Under the pieces are notes generated by a model, which worked only from the letters and a program-made list of their open reading frames with translations, was not told the origin of the DNA and ran no database searches. Shown in pieces: positions 33,186 to 41,333 of a DNA stretch of 64,000 nucleotides (the stretch's first letter is position 1; each line of letters begins with the position of its first letter). The DNA comes from Methylomonas aurea (lineage in GTDB: Bacteria; Pseudomonadota; Gammaproteobacteria; Methylococcales; Methylomonadaceae). The stretch covers positions 1 to 64,000 of the forward strand of contig NZ_JANIBM010000007.1 of the NCBI RefSeq assembly GCF_024505045.1, written 5' to 3'. Both the position numbers and the translations under genes were made by a program.

Positions 33186-36100
33186 TCAAGGCTTTGCACG
33201 CCACTGCCGGTACCAATCCAACATTTCCTCGGCCGGCATGGGCCGGGCAATACCGTAGCCTTGCGCCAATTCGCAGCCGAGTTGCAGCAGCACTTCCCCG
33301 TGTTTCGCGGTTTCGACGCCTTCGGCAATGACTTGCTTGCCGAAAGCGGCGGCCAGACTAATGACGCCGTTGAGAATGGACAAATCGTCCGGATCGTCGA
33401 GCATATCGCAGACGAAACTCCGGTCTATTTTCAACATGACCACCGGCAAGCGTTTCAGGTAGGTCAAAGAGGAATAACCGGTACCGAAATCATCCAGCGC
33501 AAATGCGACTCCAAGCTCCTTACACGCATAAATAACGTCGGAAACATGGCTGATGTCTTCGATCGCACTGGTTTCAAGCACCTCGAGCTCCAGGCAATCG
33601 GCGCCAAGCGAAGGATGGCCGGCAAGCAACTGCCGCAGGCGTTCGACAAAATTCTTTTGTTGCAATTGGCGGGCGCCGACGTTGACGCTTACCGGAATGT
33701 TCAGACCGGCTTCGCGCCAGATTTGGATTTGGTTCAGGGCGTTGTCGATCACCCATTCGCCTATTTCGACAGCGAGCGGATGATCCTCGATTACCGGCAG
33801 GAATTCGCCGGGCTGCAACAGGCCTTGCTCCGGATGGTGCCAACGGATTAAAGCCTCCGCACCGACCACTTCCCCCGTGAGCAGATTCACCTTGGGTTGG
33901 TAATGCAGCACAAATTCGCGCCCAAGCATCGCCTGGCCGATACGACTCAATGATTCGTGGCGATTGCGGAGGTAACTGTCTTGGTCGGCATCAAATTGGC
34001 ACACGCAGTTTTTGCCGGCTAACTTGGCTTGATACATGGCCTGATCGGCCTGGCGCAACAGTTGGTCGGCATCCACTTCTTCCGCTTGAGGATAAAAGGT
34101 GACTCCCAGGCTGGCGGAAACGTTGAATATCAGCTCGCCGCAAGCCACCGGCTCGGATGCGGCCTTCAGCAATCGGTTCAGCATAGGCATACTCGATTCG
34201 GCATCGGCCAGCTCCGGCATTATCGCGACGAATTCGTCGCCGCCGATCCTGGCCAAGGTATCGCCTTCGCGCAGGGCTTGTCTCATTCTGGCGGACACCG
34301 CTATCAACAAGCGGTCGCCGGCTTCGTGCCCATAACTATCGTTGATGGCTTTAAAACCATCCAGATCCAAATAGACGATTGCCAGCAGTTCCCCGTTACG
34401 TTGCGCCTGGACGATAGCCTGGCGCATCCGATCCGCCAGCAGAATCCGATTGGGCAAGTTGGTGAGTGCGTCAAAGTGCGCAATATGTTCGAGTTGCTTT
34501 TCATGCTCTTTGAGCGTTGTGATGTCGGAAAATAAAGACACATATTGGCTGATATTGCCTTGCGCATCGCGTATCGCACTGATCGATTCCATTTGGGCGT
34601 AGATCTCGCCGGTCTTGCGCCGATTCCAGATTTCCCCGTACCAATGGCCTTTCTCCAACAATTGCTGCCACAAATTGGCATAAAAACTTTGGTCGTGGCA
34701 TCCGGATTTGAACAAGCGCGGAGTGCGGCCGACGGCTTCTTCGCGGCTGTAGCCGGTTATCAAGCTGAAAGCGTCATTGACGTCAATGATGATTCCATCG
34801 GTTCCGGCTATCATGATGCCTTCGCGAGCATGGGTGAAGACGCTGGCGGCAAGCTGCAGTTTTTGCTCGACCTGCTTGCGCTCGGTGATATCGGTATGCG
34901 TTCCGATCATCCTTAACGGGTTGCCGTCGAAGCTCCGGCTCACCACCATGCCGCGGGCAAGAATGTGTTTATAGCTGCCGTCCTTGCACCTCATCCTGAA
35001 CTCCACCGAATAAAGCGGAGTCTTGCCCGTCAGATAATCCCGAAGCGTCGCCGAGACCCTGGCGCGATCGTCGGAATGTAGCCGATCTTCCCATTCTTGT
35101 TTACCGGCGAGCAGGTCGTCGTCGCCGTAACCCAACATCTCCTTGTAACGCCTGGAAAAACTCACTTCATTCGTCGCGATATTCCAGTCCCAAACCCCGT
35201 CACCTGCGCCTTCAATGGCGAATTTCCAGCGGAACTCGCTTTCGGCCAGTTGGGCCTCAGTTTGCTTACGTTCGGTTATGTCGCGTGCCGTGGCATAGGA
35301 CACACCGCCGTCTGCGTCGAAATAAGCCGTCCAAGACAAATGCACCAGCCTGCCGTCCTTGCAAACGTAGCGGTTTTCGAAGACAACCGACTCATGGCCC
35401 AAGACCTGGCGCGCCATTTCCTCCGCGGTTTTTTGCCTGTCCTCGAGGAAAACGAACTCCACGAAAGGCTTGGACAACAACTCGGATTCGTCGAAGCCGG
35501 TCAATGACACGAAGGCCGGATTGACGTGCTTGAAACGACCCAACGGATCGGCAATACACATCGGCTCCATGGTGAGCCGGAAAAATCGGAAATACTGCTC
35601 TCTTTCTTGCGCCAGGCGCTCCCGTTCCAAGACTTCCGCCCGGAGCCGACCGGTAAAATTCTGCAGCCGGGTCGTCATGTCGTTGATCGCGGCGGCGAGT
35701 TCGCTAAATTCATCGGTACCGTCGCAGATAATCCGGTAATCCAGATTGCCTTCCGCAATCCGCTTCGCCCCCTGATGCAAAGGTAATAAGCGCGTATTGA
35801 TCAGCCGGCCGAGCCGCATCGAATTCAGAATCGTGGCCAACACCAACAGAAGTGCGAACAGACTGACAATACTGACCACATATTGGTAACTTTTTTCCAC
35901 GCGCTGGGTGCGCGCATCCAGTAAAGTCCTGACCAGGTTAAGGCTCTCGGAGGCTGTCAGCAAAAGTTGGCTGACCAGTCTTTTGTCCAATTCCGTATAC
36001 ACGTCTTGCCGGTCGGATGCCCGGTTCAGGAACGGGTTGTTTTCGACGATGCGTTGAAAAATAGTTGCGGATTTGTCGACACTCCGGCGCAACTTGTGCA

Positions 36101-36392
36101 AAACCTGGGCATCGTCTGCGGAGGCATGTTTTGCTATGGCCCGGCCTACCAATCGATCGACGATTTCGCGTTGGCGCTCCCAATCGGTCCGCGCCCGCTC
36201 TTCCCGATACAGCAAGTATTGGTCCCTGAATGCGGTTAACTTGGATAAACCGCGCACGAGCTCGTCGACCAGCAGATAGCCTTTTTTTTCTTGCTGGTAA
36301 TACAGGGTTGTCCAAAACAGGATCGGCAAGATTACCACCACAGCGACGATCGTCGACGCAGATAGGATTTTTAAGCGTTTGATGATCCGCAT
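33186..36392 (-). CDS. Membrane PAS-GGDEF-EAL signalling protein (c-di-GMP turnover)
   Basis: A 1068-residue protein. Two transmembrane helices (~10-30 and ~170-190) flank a helical periplasmic sensor. HAMP follows, then a coiled coil and three PAS/PAC units (MEPMCIADPLGRFKHVNPAF; GAGDGVWDWNIATNEVSFSR; REGIMIAGTDGIIIDVNDAF). The GGDEF domain has an intact active site (RIGGDEFVAIMP, ~714) and the EAL domain has intact motifs (GAEALIRWHHP ~842; ALDDFGTGYSSL). Both diguanylate cyclase and phosphodiesterase activities are possible. The substrate-binding lipoprotein gene ends 7 bp upstream, so the two are co-transcribed. Confidence 0.93.
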   Translation of the reverse strand: MRIIKRLKILSASTIVAVVVILPILFWTTLYYQQEKKGYLLVDELVRGLSKLTAFRDQYLLYREERARTDWERQREIVDRLVGRAIAKHASADDAQVLHKLRRSVDKSATIFQRIVENNPFLNRASDRQDVYTELDKRLVSQLLLTASESLNLVRTLLDARTQRVEKSYQYVVSIVSLFALLLVLATILNSMRLGRLINTRLLPLHQGAKRIAEGNLDYRIICDGTDEFSELAAAINDMTTRLQNFTGRLRAEVLERERLAQEREQYFRFFRLTMEPMCIADPLGRFKHVNPAFVSLTGFDESELLSKPFVEFVFLEDRQKTAEEMARQVLGHESVVFENRYVCKDGRLVHLSWTAYFDADGGVSYATARDITERKQTEAQLAESEFRWKFAIEGAGDGVWDWNIATNEVSFSRRYKEMLGYGDDDLLAGKQEWEDRLHSDDRARVSATLRDYLTGKTPLYSVEFRMRCKDGSYKHILARGMVVSRSFDGNPLRMIGTHTDITERKQVEQKLQLAASVFTHAREGIMIAGTDGIIIDVNDAFSLITGYSREEAVGRTPRLFKSGCHDQSFYANLWQQLLEKGHWYGEIWNRRKTGEIYAQMESISAIRDAQGNISQYVSLFSDITTLKEHEKQLEHIAHFDALTNLPNRILLADRMRQAIVQAQRNGELLAIVYLDLDGFKAINDSYGHEAGDRLLIAVSARMRQALREGDTLARIGGDEFVAIMPELADAESSMPMLNRLLKAASEPVACGELIFNVSASLGVTFYPQAEEVDADQLLRQADQAMYQAKLAGKNCVCQFDADQDSYLRNRHESLSRIGQAMLGREFVLHYQPKVNLLTGEVVGAEALIRWHHPEQGLLQPGEFLPVIEDHPLAVEIGEWVIDNALNQIQIWREAGLNIPVSVNVGARQLQQKNFVERLRQLLAGHPSLGADCLELEVLETSAIEDISHVSDVIYACKELGVAFALDDFGTGYSSLTYLKRLPVVMLKIDRSFVCDMLDDPDDLSILNGVISLAAAFGKQVIAEGVETAKHGEVLLQLGCELAQGYGIARPMPAEEMLDWYRQWRAKP

Positions 36393-36399
36393 TGCCGGC

Positions 36400-37416
36400 T
36401 TAGTGATAAATCGATACCGCGGCCGGCTTTACGGCTGCCAGACTATCGGTATGGATGTGTAGCCGGTAGTCGGGCATCACCTCTCGATCGGCGAGTCGAT
36501 TTTTCATGGCCCAGCGGGTTTCGTCTTCCAAGGTAATCAGCAGCGTTTGATCGAGTGCCAACTCGTAGTTGAAATCGGCCCAAACATCCTTGACCAGACT
36601 CAATTCCAAACGGGTAGCCCTTGCCATAATGGTTTGCGCCGCCTCCGGTTTGTCCGCGACGAAGGCTTCGGCCTTGAGCAACGCGCGCAAAACGCGCTCG
36701 GCCGTATCGGCGTTATTTTCGATAAATGCTTTTTGTGCAGCGACATTAAACGTCTCGGTATAAATGTCCCGGTCGTAAAAAACCGCCACATCGGCGCCGA
36801 GTTGCCGTCGAATTTGTATCAGCGGGTAGTTCCAGGTGCAGACGGCATCGACCCGCTTGCGTTCAAGGCTCTGTTGCATGTCTTCGGGATCGATGGCAAC
36901 CGGCTCGATTTCCGGCCTGGTCAAGCCGGACGCCGTAAGAATGGAATCCAGAAAAAATTCGGATGTCGTGCCGGGGGTAAAGCCGACGCGCTTCCCCTTC
37001 AAATCTGCAAGTTTGGCAATGCCGGTGTCTCGTCTGGCCACGATGGCATGATTGCTGGAACTGGTCACGATATTGGCGATTGCCGTAACCGGTTCCCCGC
37101 GCAATATGCTGAACATCAGCGGCGTTTCGGCGACGGTAGCGAAATCGGCTTTCCCGTCAACCACCGCCTGCAAGGCCGTCTTGCCGAAGCTATACATTTG
37201 AGGTTGCACCTCCAATCCCTCCGCGGTAAAAAAGTCCTGCGCCATTGCGACATGCATCAGGACCGATTCCGGTTGATAGGTGAAGGCTACCGTGATCTTT
37301 CTAAAAGGCTCTGGATTTTGCGGCGTCGACTTCTGGCAAGCCGCCAGCACCGCGAAGAAAATCGATAAGAGGACAACATTTACATATTCGGATTTGCGCT
37401 GCGTAACATTAACCAC
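36400..37416 (-). CDS. NMT1/SsuA-type substrate-binding lipoprotein
   Basis: A 338-residue protein from GTG 37416, with a lipoprotein signal ending AVLAAC. The mature part is a type II periplasmic-binding fold of the NrtA/SsuA/ThiY group: ITVAFTYQPESVLMHVAMAQDFFTAEGLEV, then GKADFATVAETPLMFSILRG, then LKGKRVGFTPGTTSEFFLDSIL. Such proteins bind sulfonates, nitrate or pyrimidine precursors for ABC importers. No permease or ATPase gene is adjacent; instead it is operonic with a PAS-GGDEF-EAL sensor. It may therefore act as a periplasmic ligand receptor for that protein. The ligand is unknown. Confidence 0.88.
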   Translation of the reverse strand: MVNVTQRKSEYVNVVLLSIFFAVLAACQKSTPQNPEPFRKITVAFTYQPESVLMHVAMAQDFFTAEGLEVQPQMYSFGKTALQAVVDGKADFATVAETPLMFSILRGEPVTAIANIVTSSSNHAIVARRDTGIAKLADLKGKRVGFTPGTTSEFFLDSILTASGLTRPEIEPVAIDPEDMQQSLERKRVDAVCTWNYPLIQIRRQLGADVAVFYDRDIYTETFNVAAQKAFIENNADTAERVLRALLKAEAFVADKPEAAQTIMARATRLELSLVKDVWADFNYELALDQTLLITLEDETRWAMKNRLADREVMPDYRLHIHTDSLAAVKPAAVSIYH

Positions 37417-37971
37417 TAATTCTGTACTCTAAAAACGACCACATCGGGTCGAAAGGCAAAGCAGCATCTGCGGGCCGACAGCGGCCAACGGCGGTGCCGA
37501 CGGACTGTTATACAACGACCGGCTCGGTTAACCAAATATTTTCCGCACAAATAACATGGGCTATGTTATTGATTAACTTAGGCGTTAGAGAGTTTTTGCC
37601 ATTGGCGGACGGCCGAAACGCTCCCTGGCGGTTTCGTTACGCAGCGGCTGCAAATGGAGAACTACTGAAACAATTGGCGAGACGCCGGCATGAGGTAACC
37701 CAGAGCCGGATTCCAATCGATTGTCGATTTTCCCGCGTCTTGCGCTGTTTCATGAAAGGGTACCTCTAAAAATTGCACTTCGATTAACTCAGTGCGAACG
37801 GCAGCCTTTATAAATCAGAGCATTTCCGTTCGTGCTGAGTTGGTCGAAGCTCGAACGGATAATTTTTAGAGGTTCCCGAAAACGAAAACCGCTTCGTTTG
37901 GCGGTATTGTCCCTGCCGCAAGCCTGACCGTGGCATGATATGGCAAACACCTGAAAATAGCGGGAGGAAAC
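37417..37971. other. Intergenic region with a MITE-like repeat
   Basis: Divergent promoter space between the substrate-binding gene and the GIY-YIG-like gene. A 91-residue plus-strand frame at 37494-37769 runs into the repeat and has no recognisable domain, so it is not called. The repeat at 37758-37877 is the only clear element. Confidence 0.55.
37758..37877. repeat. MITE/REPIN-like element, family 2, copy D
   Basis: A 120-bp element with terminal inverted repeats: GGGTACCTCTAAAAATT on the left and AATTTTTAGAGGTTCCC on the right. It contains two nested inverted GAACGG / CCGTTC motifs and CTGAGTTGGTCGAAGC. A near-identical copy lies at 57254-57375. No ORF. Confidence 0.8.
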
Positions 37972-38349
37972 ATGGCACAAGTCGAATATTGGTACTCCGA
38001 CGACAGCTTCATCCACTGCGAGTCGGCGCTGCGCCGGGCGATTGGCCAGTACGCGTCGAGAAACCGCTGGATTTACATCGGCCTGACCCAACAGCGCCCG
38101 GAGGACAGATTCAGTCAGCACCAACGTAAATGGGCCGAGGGCCACAAATGGGACCGGATGATCGTGATCTACCGGGCGCGCAGCTTCAGCTTGATGCAGA
38201 CCGTCGAAGACCGGCTGATCAAATACGCGCAGATGCAAATCGACTTAGGACACTACGCTTGCACGCTGATCAACGATAAGGATTCGCAACCGCCCATGGC
38301 CGCAGTGGCACCCAACGGATTCTGGGTCTACTGCCTGGTCCAGCAGTAA
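37972..38349 (+). CDS. GIY-YIG-like small protein
   Basis: A 125-residue protein from ATG 37972, with a strong GGGAGGAAAC ribosome site. RWIYIGLTQQRPEDRFSQHQRKWAEGHKWDRMIVIY resembles the GIY-YIG nuclease core: YIG, a following Arg, then His. VEDRLIKYA could supply the metal-binding Glu. The first half of the motif (GIY) reads RWIY, so the match is partial. It could be a stand-alone DNA nuclease or a related binding domain. A ParB-like gene follows 88 bp downstream in the same direction. Moderate confidence in the fold, low in function. Confidence 0.55.
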   Translation: MAQVEYWYSDDSFIHCESALRRAIGQYASRNRWIYIGLTQQRPEDRFSQHQRKWAEGHKWDRMIVIYRARSFSLMQTVEDRLIKYAQMQIDLGHYACTLINDKDSQPPMAAVAPNGFWVYCLVQQ

Positions 38350-38437
38350 ATACGGCTACCGGCGCGGTGGGCCGGCACGGTAAATGCCGGTATGATAGGG
38401 ACTGCCGCCGATTCCGGCTTTACGAAGGGAGTTCACC

Positions 38438-39235
38438 ATGCTAGCCACCAAGCGATACGAATACCTGCCTATCGAGCAAATCGAGTTTCACCATACCCTG
38501 ACCAACCACCGCGATCTGGACCGGGCCAAGGTCGCCCATCTGGAAAAGGATATTCTCAGCAACGGCCTGTTCGAGCCGCTGGTAGTCTGGGAGCGCAACA
38601 GCCGCGAATATTACCTGGTCGGCGGCTTTCACCGGATGGAAGCGATACAGGGCATCCGCCGCGCCAATCCCGGCTATTTCGACCGGGTCGACGTCCGCGT
38701 CGTCACCGGCGACCCGGACGAGATCAAGGCGCTTAACCTGAAACTGAACTCGGACCGGGTCGATACCCGCATCACCGACTATTTCCAAACCGTGATTTAC
38801 CTGAACAACGCCAACTGGTCCAAGGAGCGCATCGCCGAGTTTTTCGACAAAAGCGTAAGCTGGATAGAAGACATCGTCCGCTTCGCGCCGCTGACCACCG
38901 AAGCGATGCGGGACAAGCTGGCCAGCGGCGAGCTGTCCTGGAACCGGGCGCGGGAAATCCTGCGCAAGGCGCTGAATGCGCCGCCCGGCAACGAAAAGCA
39001 AATTATCGAACAAGAACTGGCCCGGCCGGCAGCGCCGGCCGCGGCCAAGCCGCTGCCGTTCCAGGCTACATTGAAACGGCTGTCGGCATCGATCGAGACC
39101 GCACCGAAACAAACCTTCAAAGTCACCGGCCAGGATTTGTACGCCTTGCTGGTCACGTTGCGCGGCAAAAACGTCAGCCCGGAGGACCTGGAACGGGTGC
39201 GCAAGGCATTCCCGGTGTTGTGGGACCGGGATTAG
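38438..39235 (+). CDS. ParB/Srx-like nuclease-domain protein
   Basis: A 265-residue protein from ATG 38438 with an AAGGGAG ribosome site. The N-terminal 90 residues match the ParB/Srx domain: LPIEQIEFHHTLTNHRDLDRAKVAHLEKDILSNGLFEPLVVW ... YYLVGGFHRMEAIQ, where GGFHRMEA corresponds to the nucleotide-binding GxxRxxA/E box. A middle helix-turn-helix-like stretch (NWSKERIAEFFDKSVSWIEDIVRF) recalls the ParB KorB segment. No ParA is adjacent, so a chromosome-partition role is unlikely; it is probably a stand-alone ParB-like CTPase or DNA-binding protein. Confidence 0.75.
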   Translation: MLATKRYEYLPIEQIEFHHTLTNHRDLDRAKVAHLEKDILSNGLFEPLVVWERNSREYYLVGGFHRMEAIQGIRRANPGYFDRVDVRVVTGDPDEIKALNLKLNSDRVDTRITDYFQTVIYLNNANWSKERIAEFFDKSVSWIEDIVRFAPLTTEAMRDKLASGELSWNRAREILRKALNAPPGNEKQIIEQELARPAAPAAAKPLPFQATLKRLSASIETAPKQTFKVTGQDLYALLVTLRGKNVSPEDLERVRKAFPVLWDRD

Positions 39236-39249
39236 CCTGCCGGCGCCGT

Positions 39250-39978
39250 TTAGAAAGTCTCCTTGAACGGGCGCAGGTCGATCTCGTGGCTCCAGGCGCT
39301 GGGATGCTGGCAATGCAAATGCCAGTAAGTTTCGGCGATCGCTTCCGGTAACAGCATGCCGTCGTCGCCTTTCGCGGCGACGAACTGCGGGAATTGGCCG
39401 CGGGCGCGTTCGCCGTCGATGACGCCGTCGATCACGGCATGCACGACGTGGATGCCCTGCGGTCCGAATTCGCGTGCCATGCCTTGCGCCAAGGCCCTTA
39501 CCGCGGCTTTGGCGGCGGAAAACGCGGTAAACGGCGGCCGCGCCCGCAACGACGCGGTGGCGCCGGTAAAGATCAAGGTCCCCTTGCGGTTGGGCAGCAT
39601 CTGCCTGACCGCCTCCCGGCCGAACAGAAACGCGCCCAGGCTGTTTTGCCGCCACAGCGCGGTAAACATGTCCAGATCGGTTTCCAGCAACGGCGCCCGC
39701 AGATTGCTGTCGACGTTGTACGCCGCAACCGCCAGCGGCCGGCCGCTTTCGCCGATTTTCTCGAACAGGCGCCGCACGTCGGCTTCGACGGTGGCGTCGG
39801 CGACGACCGGAATCGCGGTGCCGCCGCTATCGGCGATGTCGGCCGCCACCGAAGCCAACTTGGCCGGACTGCGCCCGGCCACGAATACCGCCAGACCCTC
39901 GGCGGCGAAACGCCGAGCCAAGGCCGCACCCAAGCCCTGCTTGGGCCCGACGCCCAACACCAAAGCCGCCGCCGTCAT
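39250..39978 (-). CDS. Short-chain dehydrogenase/reductase family protein
   Basis: A 242-residue Rossmann-fold protein. The N-terminal dinucleotide loop is LGVGPKQGLGAALARRFA. The catalytic Ser-Tyr-Lys region reads TGATASLRARPPFTAFSAAKAAVRALAQ, so the usual Tyr of YxxxK is Phe (FSAAK). This replacement occurs in a recognisable SDR subgroup and may abolish or alter oxidoreductase activity. It is convergent with the ParB-like gene, ending 14 bp away. Confidence 0.85.
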   Translation of the reverse strand: MTAAALVLGVGPKQGLGAALARRFAAEGLAVFVAGRSPAKLASVAADIADSGGTAIPVVADATVEADVRRLFEKIGESGRPLAVAAYNVDSNLRAPLLETDLDMFTALWRQNSLGAFLFGREAVRQMLPNRKGTLIFTGATASLRARPPFTAFSAAKAAVRALAQGMAREFGPQGIHVVHAVIDGVIDGERARGQFPQFVAAKGDDGMLLPEAIAETYWHLHCQHPSAWSHEIDLRPFKETF

Positions 39979-40513
39979 TGCCCACCTCCGGACCCGGCAA
40001 CAGCGGCCCGCCGGAACCGCGCCGGCCCAGGCCGATGCCCCCGTTCCGCCAAAGCCAAAATTCGTAAAATCATTCGATTGCTATACACGCTAAGCTCCCG
40101 GCCCAAGGCCTTGGTTAGACTCTATCTGATCCGGCCGTTAAAGGTTTAACCTCGCAAGCGCAGATGGCCTGTGTTGCGGGCCGTTCGTGCTGAGCCATGT
40201 CGAAGCATGAGTGGCTTAAAACATACTCGCCCGCCGGGTGAACGAAAAATCCCGTCCATGCGTCGACACCGTTCGGCACGAACGGCCTGCTACCAGCTCT
40301 CCCGCAGGACTCTGTTGCGCAAGCTCGCAGAGCTGAAGCGCAACGGCATATTTCCAGGCCAAATACTCTTTTCGGTTTAAGCGTCCGCGCTTCGCCTGAA
40401 CTTGACGCCCGCTCGCCTGGTCCCGGCCGGACCGCTTTTTGGTTGTTGGATTCGACAGTGGGGCGCGCAGCATCGGTCAGTTTGTGCCGAACACCGCGCC
40501 CGCCTCCGCCAGC
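39979..40513. other. Intergenic region with a diverged family-1 repeat
   Basis: Upstream of the SDR and downstream of the DUF938 gene. It contains the worn MITE-like copy at ~40147-40385 and nothing else recognisable. Confidence 0.5.
40147..40385 (+). repeat. MITE-like element, family 1, diverged copy B
   Basis: Shares with copy A the run from GTGTTGCGGGCCGTTCGTG through CATGTCGAAGCATGAGTGGC, ACTCGCCC and GAAAAATCCCG. Its ends are degraded (AACCTCGCAAGCGCAGATGG on the left, CTTTTCGGTTTAAGC on the right), and the right half appears to contain extra sequence. Confidence 0.55.
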
Positions 40514-41167
40514 TTATACCCGGCCGAATACCAACGAGAAATTGTTGGCCGGCATGTCGATGATTTCCTTCAACTTCATCCCGTGGTTGGCCGCGGCTTT
40601 CTTCAGGTCCGCCACGTCCTTCAAACCCCATTCCGCGACCTGGTAGGACGCCAAGGTTTCGTGAAACTCCTGATTGGAATCGGTGGTAAAGCGGCCTTCG
40701 ACCTTGAACGGCCCGTAAATCAGCAAAATGCCGTCGTCGTTCAACAAATGCGAGGCGCATTCCATCATACCGTCGGCAATCGAGATCGGCGCGACCTGGA
40801 AGATGTTGATACAAAAAATCGCATCGAACGAGCGTTTGTCGCCGGCGTTGAACCAAGTCTCCGGATCGGTCAAATCCAGATGGGACGGATCGGCGATATT
40901 GTCGTTGCCGCGGTCGGCGGTCAATTGCTTGATGTTGTCGAACACCTCGGCATCTTTGTCGGTCGGATGAAAGTGCAAATGTTCGAAATGCGGCGCAAAG
41001 AAATTGATATGCATGCCGCTGCCGCTGGCCATTTCCAATACCCGGCCGGGTTGTTTCGGCAGTTTTTCCTTCAACACGCCGAGTATCGGCTCCCGGTTGC
41101 GGTTGCCGGCCCAAGCCACGTATTCGCTGAGCGGATGCGGGTTTAAAGGCGGTCTGTCGTTAGTCAT
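40514..41167 (-). CDS. DUF938 SAM-dependent methyltransferase-like protein
   Basis: A 217-residue class I methyltransferase fold with motif I VLEMASGSGMHINFF, the acid/post-I segment LHFHPTDKD, motif II DAIFCINIFQVAP and the GPFKVEGRFTTDSNQEFHETLA region typical of DUF938 (METTL26-like). Start ATG 41167 has GAGGAG upstream. The substrate is unknown for the family. It is divergent from the sigma-54 regulator. Confidence 0.9.
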   Translation of the reverse strand: MTNDRPPLNPHPLSEYVAWAGNRNREPILGVLKEKLPKQPGRVLEMASGSGMHINFFAPHFEHLHFHPTDKDAEVFDNIKQLTADRGNDNIADPSHLDLTDPETWFNAGDKRSFDAIFCINIFQVAPISIADGMMECASHLLNDDGILLIYGPFKVEGRFTTDSNQEFHETLASYQVAEWGLKDVADLKKAAANHGMKLKEIIDMPANNFSLVFGRV

Positions 41168-41333
41168 GTCGATCTCCTCAAGATAGATTTATTGTTGTCC
41201 GGCAGCCGCCGGGCGCGATTCAGGCGCAGAACCGAACAAGCAAGACCGGGGCCAGCCTGTCAAAGCCTTAAAACGCTTTTAAAATCAAAGGCCATCCGCA
41301 ACCGCCTTGGCTAAATCAAGAAGCCGTGTTTCA

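Noticed and set aside
37417-37500. c-di-GMP riboswitch upstream of the substrate-binding gene
   Set aside because: A CGGGCAAACC/GGACGCAAAGC-type consensus was looked for and not found.
37494-37769. 91-aa plus-strand frame
   Set aside because: Ends inside a MITE-like repeat, weak start context and no recognisable motif.
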